From positions 124,001-188,000 of the forward strand of contig NZ_PVTS01000001.1 in assembly GCF_003003035.1 (NCBI RefSeq): a DNA stretch of 64,000 nucleotides, given 5' to 3'. How positions within the stretch are numbered: position 1 is the stretch's first letter; every line of letters begins with the position of its first letter. Source of the stretch: Marinilabilia salmonicolor. Its GTDB lineage: Bacteria; Bacteroidota; Bacteroidia; Bacteroidales; Marinilabiliaceae. This document shows positions 42,733-51,959 of the stretch, one piece after another. The notes beneath the pieces are model-generated. The model saw only the letters and a list, made by a program, of their open reading frames with translations. It had not been told where the DNA came from and made no database searches. The translations under genes were made by a program, and so were the position numbers.

Positions 42733-44769
42733 ATGAGAACCACTTATTTATTGCTGTTTATTTTGGTTATGGGATTATTCTCATGTACGCTCAAAACCGT
42801 CACTGAATCGGATGTGATTTGTGTCGGTGAGGATGTAAAAAGTTCCACTGTTGAAGCTTTAAAAAAGATGTATCCGACTCTTGATTCGCGAATTGAAAGA
42901 GGCGTGAACCATGCTGCGTCTCTTTGGCATGAAGAGGATGGGGCTCCAGCTGATTTTAAAGCATTTTGTGAAGAGCGATTTGTGGGTGATGAAAAAGAAC
43001 GACAGATTTTGTTTGATAAGGTAAGCCGGAATCTGGAAATTCTTAACGGTCATTTTAATATGATTTCCTTGGGACTTCAGGAGCCGTTACATTTAAAATA
43101 TGGTGAGATTAAACCGATTGATGAGACTTTCGGAGGCTTTAATCCGTCAGCTCACCTTCAGGAGGATCTGTACTCCAGTAAAATAGCCTTCGAGGTTGCA
43201 CTTAATTTTCCCTTTTATTCGCTTGCCGAAAAACAAAAACATAGTAAAGACTGGACTCGCCAGGATTGGGCTTATGCCAGGATGGGAGATGTATTTACCT
43301 CCAGAATTCCGGCTCACCTAAAACAGGAGGTATCCCTGGTTGGTTCCAATTCCGATGTTTATATCAGTCAGTACAATATCTATGCAGGCAATCTGGTGGA
43401 TGAGGCAGGCAACCGCCCTTTTTCGGAGGATATGGTGTTGCTTTCCCATTGGAATCTTCGGGATGAATTGAAAGCCAATTATCCTCTGGGTATTGTTGGA
43501 CTGGACAAGCAGAAAATGATTTATGAGGTTATGCAGCGAATCATTTCCCAGTCGATTCCTGAGGATGTCATCAATGATTCCGGGTACCAGTGGAACCCTT
43601 ACACCAATGAAGTTTTTGCTAATGGTTCCCCGGTAAAATCTGATCCCGAGCCGGATACTCGATATCAGCAGATCATCAATAATTTTAGAGCGCTTAGGGC
43701 GATGGATGTTCATACCCCGCTGGATACCTACATCAAGCGAAAGTTTGAGGGGGAAATGGAGATTTCGCAGCCTGAGGTAGAGGCACTTTTTGTGGAATTT
43801 CTTGAGTCTGATGTGTTGAAGGAAGTGGGGGGCTTCATTCGTGAGCGGTTAGGACGTCCGCTGGAACCATTTGATATCTGGTACGACGGGTTCAAGGCTC
43901 GCAGCAATATCAATGAGGAGGAGTTGACTGCCCAAACACAAAAGTTGTATCCGGACGCAGTTGCTTTGGATAAGGATTTGCCGAACCTGCTTGTTAAACT
44001 GGGTTTTTCTGCGGACAAAGCGCGTTCTCTGAGCGATAAAATTACCGTAGATCCGGCGCGGGGTTCGGGACATGCCTGGGGTGCTGCAATGAAAGGGCAG
44101 CAGTCACATCTGCGAACCAGAGTACCCGAAAGCGGCATGAACTATAAAGGATATAATATTGCAATACACGAATTTGGACACAATGTGGAGCAGACCATAT
44201 CTCTGTATGATGTGGACTATTATATGCTGAATGGTGTTCCTAATACAGCATTTACTGAAGCCTTGGCCTTTATTTTTCAGAAACGGGATCTTCAGCTGCT
44301 TGGACGATCAGATAAAGGTCCCGGGCAGGAGGCTTTAAAAACGCTTGATGTATTGTGGTCCACCTATGAGATTATGGGCGTTTCTTTGCTCGATATGAGA
44401 GTGTGGAAATGGTTGTATGCACATCCTGATGCCACAGCAACAGAGCTGAAGGAAGCTGTAATTGCTCTTGCCAAAGATATCTGGAACAACTATTATGCTC
44501 CGGTTTACGGGATGGAGGATGAGCCTGTTTTGGCAATTTACAGTCATATGGTAAGTTATCCTTTGTACTTATCAGCTTATGCTTATGGTAACATCATTGA
44601 GTTTCAACTGGAGCAGCATCTGGCTGAACGTGATTTTTCCGGGGAGGTTCAGCGAATTTTCCGTCAGGGACGCCTGACACCCGATCAATGGATGATGGAA
44701 GCAGTAGGCAGTCCAATCGATGTCCAGCCTATGCTGGATGCGGCTAAAGAGGCATTAGAGAAGATTTGA
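42733..44769 (+). CDS. Zinc-metallopeptidase-like lipoprotein, HEXXH gluzincin type
   Basis: 678-residue lipoprotein with lipobox GLFSC (Cys18). The HEXXH zinc site is H479-E480-F-G-H483 in IAIHEFGHNVEQ, and a Glu (E509 in NTAFTEALAF, 26 residues later) is placed for the third ligand, the gluzincin pattern. The size and location invite the M49 (DPP III) label, but the M49 HEXXGH and EECRAE motifs are absent, so I assign no family. It is probably anchored in the periplasm or at the cell surface. No obvious operon partners; a terminator follows. Confidence 0.75.
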   Translation: MRTTYLLLFILVMGLFSCTLKTVTESDVICVGEDVKSSTVEALKKMYPTLDSRIERGVNHAASLWHEEDGAPADFKAFCEERFVGDEKERQILFDKVSRNLEILNGHFNMISLGLQEPLHLKYGEIKPIDETFGGFNPSAHLQEDLYSSKIAFEVALNFPFYSLAEKQKHSKDWTRQDWAYARMGDVFTSRIPAHLKQEVSLVGSNSDVYISQYNIYAGNLVDEAGNRPFSEDMVLLSHWNLRDELKANYPLGIVGLDKQKMIYEVMQRIISQSIPEDVINDSGYQWNPYTNEVFANGSPVKSDPEPDTRYQQIINNFRALRAMDVHTPLDTYIKRKFEGEMEISQPEVEALFVEFLESDVLKEVGGFIRERLGRPLEPFDIWYDGFKARSNINEEELTAQTQKLYPDAVALDKDLPNLLVKLGFSADKARSLSDKITVDPARGSGHAWGAAMKGQQSHLRTRVPESGMNYKGYNIAIHEFGHNVEQTISLYDVDYYMLNGVPNTAFTEALAFIFQKRDLQLLGRSDKGPGQEALKTLDVLWSTYEIMGVSLLDMRVWKWLYAHPDATATELKEAVIALAKDIWNNYYAPVYGMEDEPVLAIYSHMVSYPLYLSAYAYGNIIEFQLEQHLAERDFSGEVQRIFRQGRLTPDQWMMEAVGSPIDVQPMLDAAKEALEKI

Positions 44770-44791
44770 CGGAGCAATTTTTTTATTTCAG

Positions 44792-44826
44792 ACCGCATAC
44801 TTCGTGTGAAGATGCGGTTTTTTTTT
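44792..44826 (+). terminator. Terminator of the HEXXH lipoprotein gene
   Basis: ACCGCAT (44792-44798) pairs with ATGCGGT (44812-44818) and CTTC with GAAG inside, one bulged A, 4-nt loop, followed by a long T run. Confidence 0.85.
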
Positions 44827-44962
44827 GTAGCAGTTTGCTGGAAGCTTATTCAGGGAAATACGTTTATCAATTAAAAACGGACGTCTGTGGTTTTGGGGTT
44901 GACAAAAGGACGCACCGGGGATATATTCGCTTGAATTAGAAAATATAACCAAAAGTTGAGCC

Positions 44963-45949
44963 ATGAAGAATATTGTGAATTTTTCTATTTTGTTGTTCTT
45001 GTTGATGCTCCCGATTAAACTTTCAAGTCAGGGCTTCCTTGAAAGGGTTGCCAAAAAAGCATCAGACAAGATTGAGCAGAAGGCAGAAGAACGCGCCGAA
45101 AAGAAAATCGATGAGAAGATCGATGAAGGCCTGGACAGTATTGAGTCGTCCATGGAGGATGAAGAGGAAAAGGAGAAGGAGATTTCATCCGAATCCCGGT
45201 CTGATAGACGCATGAGTGCTTTGATGAAAAAGATGGGGGTTTCGGGAGAACCTGTTCCTGTAGCAGACCAGTATGAGTTTTCTTCCAAAATGAGTATGCA
45301 CTTTAAGAACCTCGATAGCCAGGGGAATGTGCAGGATGAAGGTGATGTAGTGACTTATCTGTCTCCCGAAGAAAAAAACTTTGCCTATGAGTTTATTTCC
45401 GGTAGTCCCTCCAATAGGGAAGGTCCTCAAAAAGGGGTGTTTATCATGGATTATGCCAACGGTGCTACCATCATTTTGTCGGATGAGGATGGTGAAAAAA
45501 CGGGGGTGGTCTATGGTCTTAAGTTTTTTGATGAAGCCATTGAAGATGATGATGATCTTTATGAGGATGAGGCTGGCGATGACATGGATTTTGAGAATCC
45601 GAATTACAAGAAAACAGGAAGAGCCAAGACGATTGCCGGATACAAGTGTGAAGAGTACGTTTTTGACAACGAAGAAGAAATGGGGTCTTTCTGGGTTACA
45701 AAAGAGGCAGACTGGAAAGCCAGAGATACTTTTTCAACAATATTCAGGGCAGGACTTTATTCACACGGTATTTACAAAGGGATGCTGATGGAAAGTGAGA
45801 GCACCGATAAGGAAACAGGTGAGAAAAGCATGATGCAGGTTACGGAGTTTGATGATGACGTGTCTGTACATTTTAAACCCGGGGACTATGAATTGACCAA
45901 TCTCGGTTCTGTTGATTTCAACAAGATGGAAAGAAGTGAAGAGGAATAA
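44963..45949 (+). CDS. DUF4412-type secreted protein with N-terminal coiled coil
   Basis: 328-residue protein with signal peptide (about residues 1-23) and a charged coiled-coil segment (about 30-75, rich in EERAEKKIDEKIDEG). The C-terminal half has the DUF4412-like elements KTIAGYKCEEYVF and ELTNLGSVDFN. Very acidic overall (DDDDLYEDEAGDDMDFE). Widespread in Bacteroidota, function unknown; DUF4412 proteins are related to outer-membrane lipoprotein carrier folds, which is only weak inference. Confidence 0.75.
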   Translation: MKNIVNFSILLFLLMLPIKLSSQGFLERVAKKASDKIEQKAEERAEKKIDEKIDEGLDSIESSMEDEEEKEKEISSESRSDRRMSALMKKMGVSGEPVPVADQYEFSSKMSMHFKNLDSQGNVQDEGDVVTYLSPEEKNFAYEFISGSPSNREGPQKGVFIMDYANGATIILSDEDGEKTGVVYGLKFFDEAIEDDDDLYEDEAGDDMDFENPNYKKTGRAKTIAGYKCEEYVFDNEEEMGSFWVTKEADWKARDTFSTIFRAGLYSHGIYKGMLMESESTDKETGEKSMMQVTEFDDDVSVHFKPGDYELTNLGSVDFNKMERSEEE

Positions 45950-46010
45950 GGTTCCTGATCAGCTACGGGGCTGCCGGGTACCAATTTCGTGACACAAAGA
46001 CAACTCATAA

Positions 46011-46056
46011 TAAAGTCATATTAAACTCAATTTCGACTGAGTTTAATATGACTTTA
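46011..46056. repeat. Perfect 19-bp inverted repeat between convergent genes
   Basis: TAAAGTCATATTAAACTCA (46011-46029) and its exact complement (46038-46056) enclose an 8-nt loop. It is AT-rich with no T run. It stands between the converging DUF4412 and GH43 genes and may serve as a two-way terminator. Confidence 0.7.
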
Positions 46057-46151
46057 ATGCCACTTTAGAATGACTTTGCAGTGGAGATGGTACTTTCCTT
46101 TTTTGGGGAACAGATAGAAAACAGACCTTCACCCTGTGTGAGATCCACTTT

Positions 46152-47120
46152 TTATTTCGCGGGTTTCACTCCTTCGCTGGTCATCTGAACTCTTTTGAGC
46201 GTTCCATCCGGATTGTAGTGCAGGTAATCGATGCAGACCGAACGTCTGAAACTTCCCCCTTGTGTTGGAATACCTCCATTGTGATAGATGAAATAATCTT
46301 TCCCCTTGTATTCCAGAATAGCCTGGTGATTTGTGTTGCAATTGCCGGCAATCTCATTCAGGATTCCTTTGAATTCCCAGGGACCTTCAATGCTTTTACT
46401 CATGGCATAGGCTGTTTTCTCGGGAAATTCATAGGCATAAGTCAGATAGTAATAATCTCCTTTTTTGTGGATAAAAGGTGCTTCCGTAAAATTGGATAAA
46501 CCTTCAATTTCCATAATTGGGCTGTCCAATTCAATCATGTTGTCCTTGAGTTTTGCATAATAGCATTTGGAGTTGCCCCAGAAAAGCCATGGCGTACCAT
46601 CGTCATCAATGTAAACTGTCGGGTCAATGTCGTCCCAGTCAATATCAATGTCAGTAGTCATGTTATTGGTGATCAGAGCAGCACCTATGGCATCTTTGAA
46701 AGGGCCGACGGGAGAATCAGCAACAGCTACCCCAATAGCCTTTCCTGCTTTTCCATCTACATCTTTGTGATGAACAGTGACATACCAATAAAATTTTCCG
46801 TCTTTTTCAATAACTTCTGCAGCCCAGGCATCTCCTCTGGCCCATTCAAATTCTGTAACTGGGAAATTTCCCTCTTCTCGCCAGTTGACCATATCGGTGG
46901 ATGAGTAGATGAGCCATTCGTTAAGATTATAGAAGTGAAAGTCGTGCGCGGCTTCATCATGTCCTGCATAAAGGTAAACGGTGTCATTGTGTACGATGGC
47001 TGCAGGATCTGCAGTGTATTTTTCCGTGATTACAGGGTTTTGCGAACTTGTATGCAAGCTAAAACCCAAAATGGCTGTTAAAATCAGGAATGTGTTTTTA
47101 ATCTTTTGTTTTGCTTTCAT
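46152..47120 (-). CDS. Secreted glycoside hydrolase family 43 (arabinofuranosidase/xylosidase type)
   Basis: 322 aa with signal peptide (about 1-26, ending SLHTSSQ). GH43 five-blade propeller with the three catalytic acids: Asp in KYTADPAAIV (base), Asp in WDDIDPTVYID (pKa modulator), and Glu in NFTEAPFIHK (acid). This fits removal of arabinose or xylose from xylan; the exact linkage is unknown. It is the last gene of the lacI-SDR-manD-MFS series, 161 bp after the MFS gene, and no carbohydrate module is attached. Confidence 0.9.
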   Translation of the reverse strand: MKAKQKIKNTFLILTAILGFSLHTSSQNPVITEKYTADPAAIVHNDTVYLYAGHDEAAHDFHFYNLNEWLIYSSTDMVNWREEGNFPVTEFEWARGDAWAAEVIEKDGKFYWYVTVHHKDVDGKAGKAIGVAVADSPVGPFKDAIGAALITNNMTTDIDIDWDDIDPTVYIDDDGTPWLFWGNSKCYYAKLKDNMIELDSPIMEIEGLSNFTEAPFIHKKGDYYYLTYAYEFPEKTAYAMSKSIEGPWEFKGILNEIAGNCNTNHQAILEYKGKDYFIYHNGGIPTQGGSFRRSVCIDYLHYNPDGTLKRVQMTSEGVKPAK

Positions 47121-47281
47121 GGTTCATTCTTTTCGGTTTCTTGTACAAGATTAGAAAAAAATGACACGCCATTTTCGGTGGTGTTGCAGAAATACCATTT
47201 TGTCCTCCTGAAATCACTATTTTTACCAGTGATGTGGTGGCGTTAAGCAGTAAAAAAGGAATTGAAACGAAGTATTCAGTA

Positions 47282-48661
47282 TCATCGATTTATACTGCCC
47301 CGGGAAAAAGAAAACCAGATGCCTGCAACTGCGATCAGTGCAAAAGTGATAAAGCCGTAGTGCATGGCTGTTAGAAATGTTTTGTTTTCTATAATATCCA
47401 CGGCCTGACCGCTGAAGAGAAGGGCAAAAAAGAATGTGGCAATAGTCATGCTCGTAATCTGTCCTACTACCCGCATGGTTGCAGCGGTCCCCGATGCCAG
47501 ACCATATTTTGTTTTATCTACCGAACTCATGATGGTATTCATGTTGGGAGAGGAAAAGAGAGCAAAACCAAGTCCTACCCAAATCAGCAGTACAATAATT
47601 CCCCATAGTGGTGTGTTTTCATTCAGGAAGGCAAAGGCTGCAAGGCCAAGCATACACATGGTCATCCCGACTGTGGCCAGGTAGCGGGGTTGAATCTTAT
47701 CTGAATAGCGTCCTGCAATTGGAGAAAATATGGCCATCATGATGGGTTGGGCTACCAGTATTGTTCCTGCATCGCGGGGACTTAATCCCTGTATTTTTTG
47801 AAGATAAAGGCTGAGCAGGAAAACAATGGCGAAAGTAGCGCTGTAGTTGATGAGTGCTGCAAGGTTGGAAAACGCAAACAGTCTGTTTTTGGTAAACAGA
47901 TCGGTCTGAATTACCGGGTTTGCAGAGCGGGACTCTATTCTCCAAAAAATAATTAGTGCAATAACTCCTGTTGTCATCAGTAACCAACCGGTGGTTTCAG
48001 GGATGATGGAGGAGCCATAAACCAATGATATCAATCCCGCGATGTAAAAAATAAGTCCTTTCAGATTAATTTTTTTAGGTTGAGAATCTTGCGGCATATC
48101 ATCTTTTCCCAAAAAAATCCAGGTGACAGACACAACCAGGATTCCTATAATAAAGGATGTGTAGAAAATTGACCGCCAGCCGAGCGATTGGGTTAAAAGT
48201 CCTCCGGCAAACGGGCCAAAGGCCAGTCCCAGATAAACAGCTGAAGTGGATATTCCCAGAACGCGCCCGCGTTGATGTATCGGAAATCCTGACACTAAAA
48301 TGGCGGGACCGGTTGTGCTGGATAGTGCGGCCCCGGCTCCCTGCATCAGTCTGAAAATGATGAGCCAGAGTCCGGATGGTGCCATTGCACAAAGCAAAGA
48401 AGAAATGGTAAAAAGAAGTACCCCGGCTTTGAAGATTCTTCGGATTCCGGTTAAATCTCCCCAGCGTCCCACCGGAAGCAGCATGATAGCCATTGCCAGA
48501 AGAAAAGCTGTAATCACCCAACTGAGGGTCACGGCATCCAGTCCGAAACTTTTTTCTATGGCAGGCAAAGCAATATTTATTGAGGAGATTAAAAAAGTCC
48601 CCATAAAAGAGGTGATGGCAACGATGGCCAATATGGAAAATTGTTTGCGTGTCCAGGTCAT
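47282..48661 (-). CDS. MFS transporter, DHA2/EmrB-like
   Basis: The start at 48661 (459 aa, MTWTRKQFSILAIVAIT) is preferred to 48697, which adds a second hydrophobic run before the first helix. The protein has about 14 hydrophobic segments, the GRWGDLTGIRR motif A after helix 2, and FRLMQGAGAA...SGFPIHQRG motif C of the drug:H+ antiporter-2 group. Being between manD and GH43 it may move a uronate or its product rather than drugs; the substrate is not known. Confidence 0.85.
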   Translation of the reverse strand: MTWTRKQFSILAIVAITSFMGTFLISSINIALPAIEKSFGLDAVTLSWVITAFLLAMAIMLLPVGRWGDLTGIRRIFKAGVLLFTISSLLCAMAPSGLWLIIFRLMQGAGAALSSTTGPAILVSGFPIHQRGRVLGISTSAVYLGLAFGPFAGGLLTQSLGWRSIFYTSFIIGILVVSVTWIFLGKDDMPQDSQPKKINLKGLIFYIAGLISLVYGSSIIPETTGWLLMTTGVIALIIFWRIESRSANPVIQTDLFTKNRLFAFSNLAALINYSATFAIVFLLSLYLQKIQGLSPRDAGTILVAQPIMMAIFSPIAGRYSDKIQPRYLATVGMTMCMLGLAAFAFLNENTPLWGIIVLLIWVGLGFALFSSPNMNTIMSSVDKTKYGLASGTAATMRVVGQITSMTIATFFFALLFSGQAVDIIENKTFLTAMHYGFITFALIAVAGIWFSFSRGSINR

Positions 48662-48740
48662 AAAAAAGATGATTGTTCCTGACAAATATAGGAACAATCA
48701 TCTTAAATTAAAGAAATTGGCTTTTTGGTCTGGTTATGGT

Positions 48741-49949
48741 TTACCAGTAAAACAGGGTTCCATCGGCTTTGCGATTGACGGGCAGACTTGCCGGGTCGTA
48801 TGGGAATTTTTCTGCCGCCTTTTCGTCCATGTCCACTCCAATTCCGGGCGTGTCATCAATGTACATGAATCCGTCTTCAAACTTGTAGTTGGTTTTGAAA
48901 ACTTCATTAACAATCTCTTCATGTGGCATGTACTCCTGGATACCAAAGTTGTTGATGGCAAAATCGAAGTGTAACGCTGCCGCCATGTTTATCGGAGACA
49001 AATCGGTGGCTCCGTGAAATCCGGTCTGAACATGATAGATGGATGCAAAGGCCGCAACCTTTTGAAGATGTGTGATTCCTCCTCCATGCACGATTGGCAT
49101 TCGCACAAAGTCAATGAGCTGCTTGGAAATGAGGGTTGTGTAATCATATACAGAGTTAAAAACTTCTCCTATGGCTATCGGAGTGGTGGTGTGCTGTCGC
49201 ACAATCTGCAATCCTTCCTGTAGTTCTCCGGTAACAGCATCCTCCATCCAGTAGAGGTGAAAGGGCTCTAACTCTTTTCCCAAACGTCCCGCCTCGATCG
49301 GTGTGAGCCTGTGGTGTACGTCATGCAGTAGAAGGGGGTCTTCTCCAAAATGCTCCCTTACCTTGCTAAACAGTTTAGGTGCCCAGTTTAGATATTTGTG
49401 GGTGTCCCAAAAATCTTCTTTGGCCAGTCCTTTCCCTGCAGGTTCATACTTTTCGCCTTTTTTGGCTACCCCATAGGTGTGATCCAATCCGGGAATACCA
49501 GATTGAACACGAATGGCTTTAAACCCCTGATCAATTTCATGGGCTACACTTTCCAGTGCATGATCCAGGTCAACTCCATTGGCATGGGCATATACCATTA
49601 CCCGGTCGCGGCTTTTTCCTCCCAGCAGATTGTAAAGGGGGGTGTTGAGCATTTTCCCTTTGATGTCCCATAGTGCCATGTCGATAGCTGAAATGGCCGT
49701 CATGGTTACCGCACCACGCTTCCAATAAACACCGCGGTAGAAATAATGCCAGATGTCCTCGATGTTACGGGGATCTTTGCCAATCAGTGCCGGAATACAG
49801 TATTCTTTCAGATAGGTGGCTACTGCAAGTTCCCGCCCGTTGAGCGTGGCATCCCCAAGACCATAAACCCCCTGGTCTGTATATATTTTTAAAGTGACGA
49901 AGTTCCTTCCGGGGGAACAAACAATCACTTTTGCATCAGTAATTTTCAT
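48741..49949 (-). CDS. manD: D-mannonate dehydratase, enolase superfamily (ManD/RspA type)
   Basis: 402 aa, the usual ManD length. Muconate-lactonizing-type N-terminal domain (MKITDAKVIVCSPGRNFV) and barrel domain with metal ligands in LLHDVHHRLTP, WMEDAV and AIGEVFNS, and the His-containing loop QTGFHGATDLSP. It dehydrates D-mannonate to 2-keto-3-deoxygluconate, a step of glucuronate catabolism; some members of this group have other acid-sugar substrates. Neighbours an SDR oxidoreductase, consistent with fructuronate-mannonate reduction feeding it. Confidence 0.9.
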   Translation of the reverse strand: MKITDAKVIVCSPGRNFVTLKIYTDQGVYGLGDATLNGRELAVATYLKEYCIPALIGKDPRNIEDIWHYFYRGVYWKRGAVTMTAISAIDMALWDIKGKMLNTPLYNLLGGKSRDRVMVYAHANGVDLDHALESVAHEIDQGFKAIRVQSGIPGLDHTYGVAKKGEKYEPAGKGLAKEDFWDTHKYLNWAPKLFSKVREHFGEDPLLLHDVHHRLTPIEAGRLGKELEPFHLYWMEDAVTGELQEGLQIVRQHTTTPIAIGEVFNSVYDYTTLISKQLIDFVRMPIVHGGGITHLQKVAAFASIYHVQTGFHGATDLSPINMAAALHFDFAINNFGIQEYMPHEEIVNEVFKTNYKFEDGFMYIDDTPGIGVDMDEKAAEKFPYDPASLPVNRKADGTLFYW

Positions 49950-49989
49950 GATACGTTTGTTTTTGATGGTTTGTCATCAGCAGACAGGA

Positions 49990-50733
49990 TTAAAATCCAA
50001 TAGAGTTTCCTCCGTCAACCGGCAGGACTGCACCTGTGATGTAGCTGGCTGCATCCGAAACCATGAAAAGGGCTGCAGATCCAACCTCTTCTGGGTTTCC
50101 CATCCGCCCCATTGGGGTTCGTGAAAATACTTTTTGCTTTCTTTCGGGGTCGCTGTCCAGTGCTTTTCCCGACATCTTGGAGTAAATAAACCCTGGGGCA
50201 ATAGCGTTTACTCGAATTCCCTTTGGAGACCACTCTACAGCCATGGCTCTGGTCATTCCTTCAACTGCAGTTTTTGCAGCAGTGTAGGCAATAACCTGCG
50301 GAATTCCATAGATGGCTGCCATTGAGCTGATATTCAGGATGGCTCCTGATTCATGCTTGATCATTTTACGTGCAACCTCTCTGGAAAGAGAGAAGATTAC
50401 ATTTTGGTTGATTTCAATAACTCTTTTGAACTCTTCATCGGTAACGTCCAGTGCAAATTTTTTGAGATGGATGCCGGCGTTGTTGACCAAAATGTCCAGT
50501 TGTCCATATTTTTCTTCCAAAGAGTTTACCAAAGCAGGAATTTTGTCCAACTCTGCCAGGTTGAATAGTTCATAACCGCATTTGTCTCCAAATTCACTTT
50601 TTGCAGCATCCAGATTTTCCTGACTCAAATCAATGATGATGGTGAAAATGCCTGCATCTACAAAGGTCTTGGTGATTGCTTTTCCCAAACCGGTTGTTCC
50701 GCCGGTGACGATTGCTGTTTTTTGTTTTGTCAT
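49990..50733 (-). CDS. SDR-family oxidoreductase, probable D-mannonate oxidoreductase
   Basis: 247-residue classical short-chain dehydrogenase: TGGTTGLG cofactor motif (residues 10-17), NNAG, Ser of NISSMA, and the Tyr/Lys of AYTAAKTAVEG, then PVDGGNSIGF. The exact substrate is inferred from the gene next to it: with ManD, reduction of fructuronate to mannonate is likely, as in clusters where an SDR replaces UxuB. 40 bp before manD and 64 bp after lacI. Confidence 0.82.
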   Translation of the reverse strand: MTKQKTAIVTGGTTGLGKAITKTFVDAGIFTIIIDLSQENLDAAKSEFGDKCGYELFNLAELDKIPALVNSLEEKYGQLDILVNNAGIHLKKFALDVTDEEFKRVIEINQNVIFSLSREVARKMIKHESGAILNISSMAAIYGIPQVIAYTAAKTAVEGMTRAMAVEWSPKGIRVNAIAPGFIYSKMSGKALDSDPERKQKVFSRTPMGRMGNPEEVGSAALFMVSDAASYITGAVLPVDGGNSIGF

Positions 50734-50797
50734 AACTATGCTGTTTTAAATGTTTAATTCTTTGATTGTTAGTTGTTTGGTTAGAGTTTATTCGGGG

Positions 50798-51811
50798 TTA
50801 GAGTGTTGATGATCCCGGGATTAGGGTGAAGTCTAACTCCTCTCGTTTCGGGCTTTTGTTCTTGTTTTTAATCAAATCAACAATGGTTGTTACTGCTCTT
50901 TCGCCCATGGCTGTTCCCGGATATTGGACCGTGGTAAGCTGTGGGGTAAACAAAGAGGCAAAGGGATCATTGTTAAAACCGGATATCTGAATTTGATCCG
51001 GAATCTCTATGTCGTGTTTTTGCAGATGATTGATTATTGCAATGGCACAAGTGTCATTGGCTACAAAAATTCCATCGGGCAGGGTTTTCATTCTAAGTAT
51101 TTTTTCAGCAGCCCTGATTCCGTCTTCAACCCCCAGATTTGTTTGCCAGATATGGTCGGGTAAAATTGAAATGCTAAACTCTTTGAGCGCACTCCTAAAA
51201 CCATCAAGTCTTTCTTTGTAAACCCTGAGGTTCGTGTTCCCGGTTACATGGAGTAATTGCCGGGCACCTTTCTCCAGCATGATTTTGGTTAATTCATAGC
51301 CTGCACGTTGATTGTTGATTGTTACACTGCTGAATGGATGTGGATCCAGCGGCACCCGGTCGAAAAAGAGAACCGGAATGTTTTTTGTCAGAAAGGGTGC
51401 AAAATGTTCCGTGTGACCTCTTTCGGCAGATGTGGAAACCAACAGACCATCTACGCGGTGGTTGAAGAGCAGACGTGCACACTCTTTTTCTTTTTCGTCG
51501 GTCTCGAAAGATTGCATTATGATAAGATGGTAGCCTAATTCTACGGCCGATTTCTCCATTCCTGCAAGGACTGTTGACATGAAATTACTGTCCAGCCGCG
51601 GAACGATTACCCCTAACGTGAAGCTTCTGCTGGTGCGAAGGCTGCTTGCAAGTGCATTTGATCGATAACCCATCTTTTGCGCTGTTTCCTGTATCTTTTT
51701 ACAGGTTTTTTTGCTGATGGAAGGATGGTTCTTTAAACCCCGGCTCACGGTGGCAGGCGAAACTTGCAGTGCTTGTGCTATATCGTATATGGTGACTTCT
51801 TTTTTTTGCAT
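50798..51811 (-). CDS. LacI-family transcriptional regulator
   Basis: 337 aa: HTH at residues 5-26 (VTIYDIAQALQVSPATVSRGL, with hinge HPSISKKT), and a sugar-binding domain with GVIVPRLDSNFMSTVLAGME, FDRVPLD and FVANDTCAIAIINHLQ. It likely senses a uronate or xylan-derived sugar, since the downstream genes handle mannonate and the next operon is a xylan PUL. A perfect LacI operator lies in its promoter region (51859-51872). Confidence 0.92.
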   Translation of the reverse strand: MQKKEVTIYDIAQALQVSPATVSRGLKNHPSISKKTCKKIQETAQKMGYRSNALASSLRTSRSFTLGVIVPRLDSNFMSTVLAGMEKSAVELGYHLIIMQSFETDEKEKECARLLFNHRVDGLLVSTSAERGHTEHFAPFLTKNIPVLFFDRVPLDPHPFSSVTINNQRAGYELTKIMLEKGARQLLHVTGNTNLRVYKERLDGFRSALKEFSISILPDHIWQTNLGVEDGIRAAEKILRMKTLPDGIFVANDTCAIAIINHLQKHDIEIPDQIQISGFNNDPFASLFTPQLTTVQYPGTAMGERAVTTIVDLIKNKNKSPKREELDFTLIPGSSTL

Positions 51812-51831
51812 TTTCCTAAAACTCTGAGATG

Positions 51832-51864
51832 CAAATGTAAGAATAAGGATTCATTTTGTGCAAT
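51832..51864 (-). promoter_or_regulatory. Promoter of the lacI-SDR-manD operon
   Basis: On the minus strand TACATTTG (51839-51832) fits TAnnTTTG. The -33 element ATTG (51864-51861) is 21 bp upstream and falls in the operator palindrome. Confidence 0.6.
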
Positions 51865-51872
51865 CGATTGCG
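51859..51872. promoter_or_regulatory. LacI-family operator
   Basis: TGCAATCGATTGCG matches the LacI-family operator pattern TGNAANCGNTTNCA at all but the last base and contains the perfect palindrome GCAATCGATTGC with central CG. It covers the -33 elements of both divergent promoters, so the LacI protein probably represses its own operon and the HTCS gene. Confidence 0.75.
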
Positions 51873-51897
51873 TAAAATAAAATATTTTTTAACTTTG
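51867..51897 (+). promoter_or_regulatory. Promoter of the HTCS gene
   Basis: ATTG at 51867-51870, a 19-bp spacer, and TAACTTTG at 51890-51897 (TAnnTTTG). Transcription should start near 51904, 56 nt before the ATG. The -33 element lies in the LacI operator. Confidence 0.65.
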
Positions 51898-51959
51898 TGC
51901 AGAATCCGGCAAAAGAATAGTAACTTAGAATCAGTTCGCTGCTGAAAAATCGTCCGCTG

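Noticed and set aside
42733-44769. Dipeptidyl peptidase III (M49) label for the HEXXH lipoprotein
   Set aside because: M49 needs HEXXGH and EECRAE motifs; here the zinc site is HEFGH with a Glu 26 residues later.
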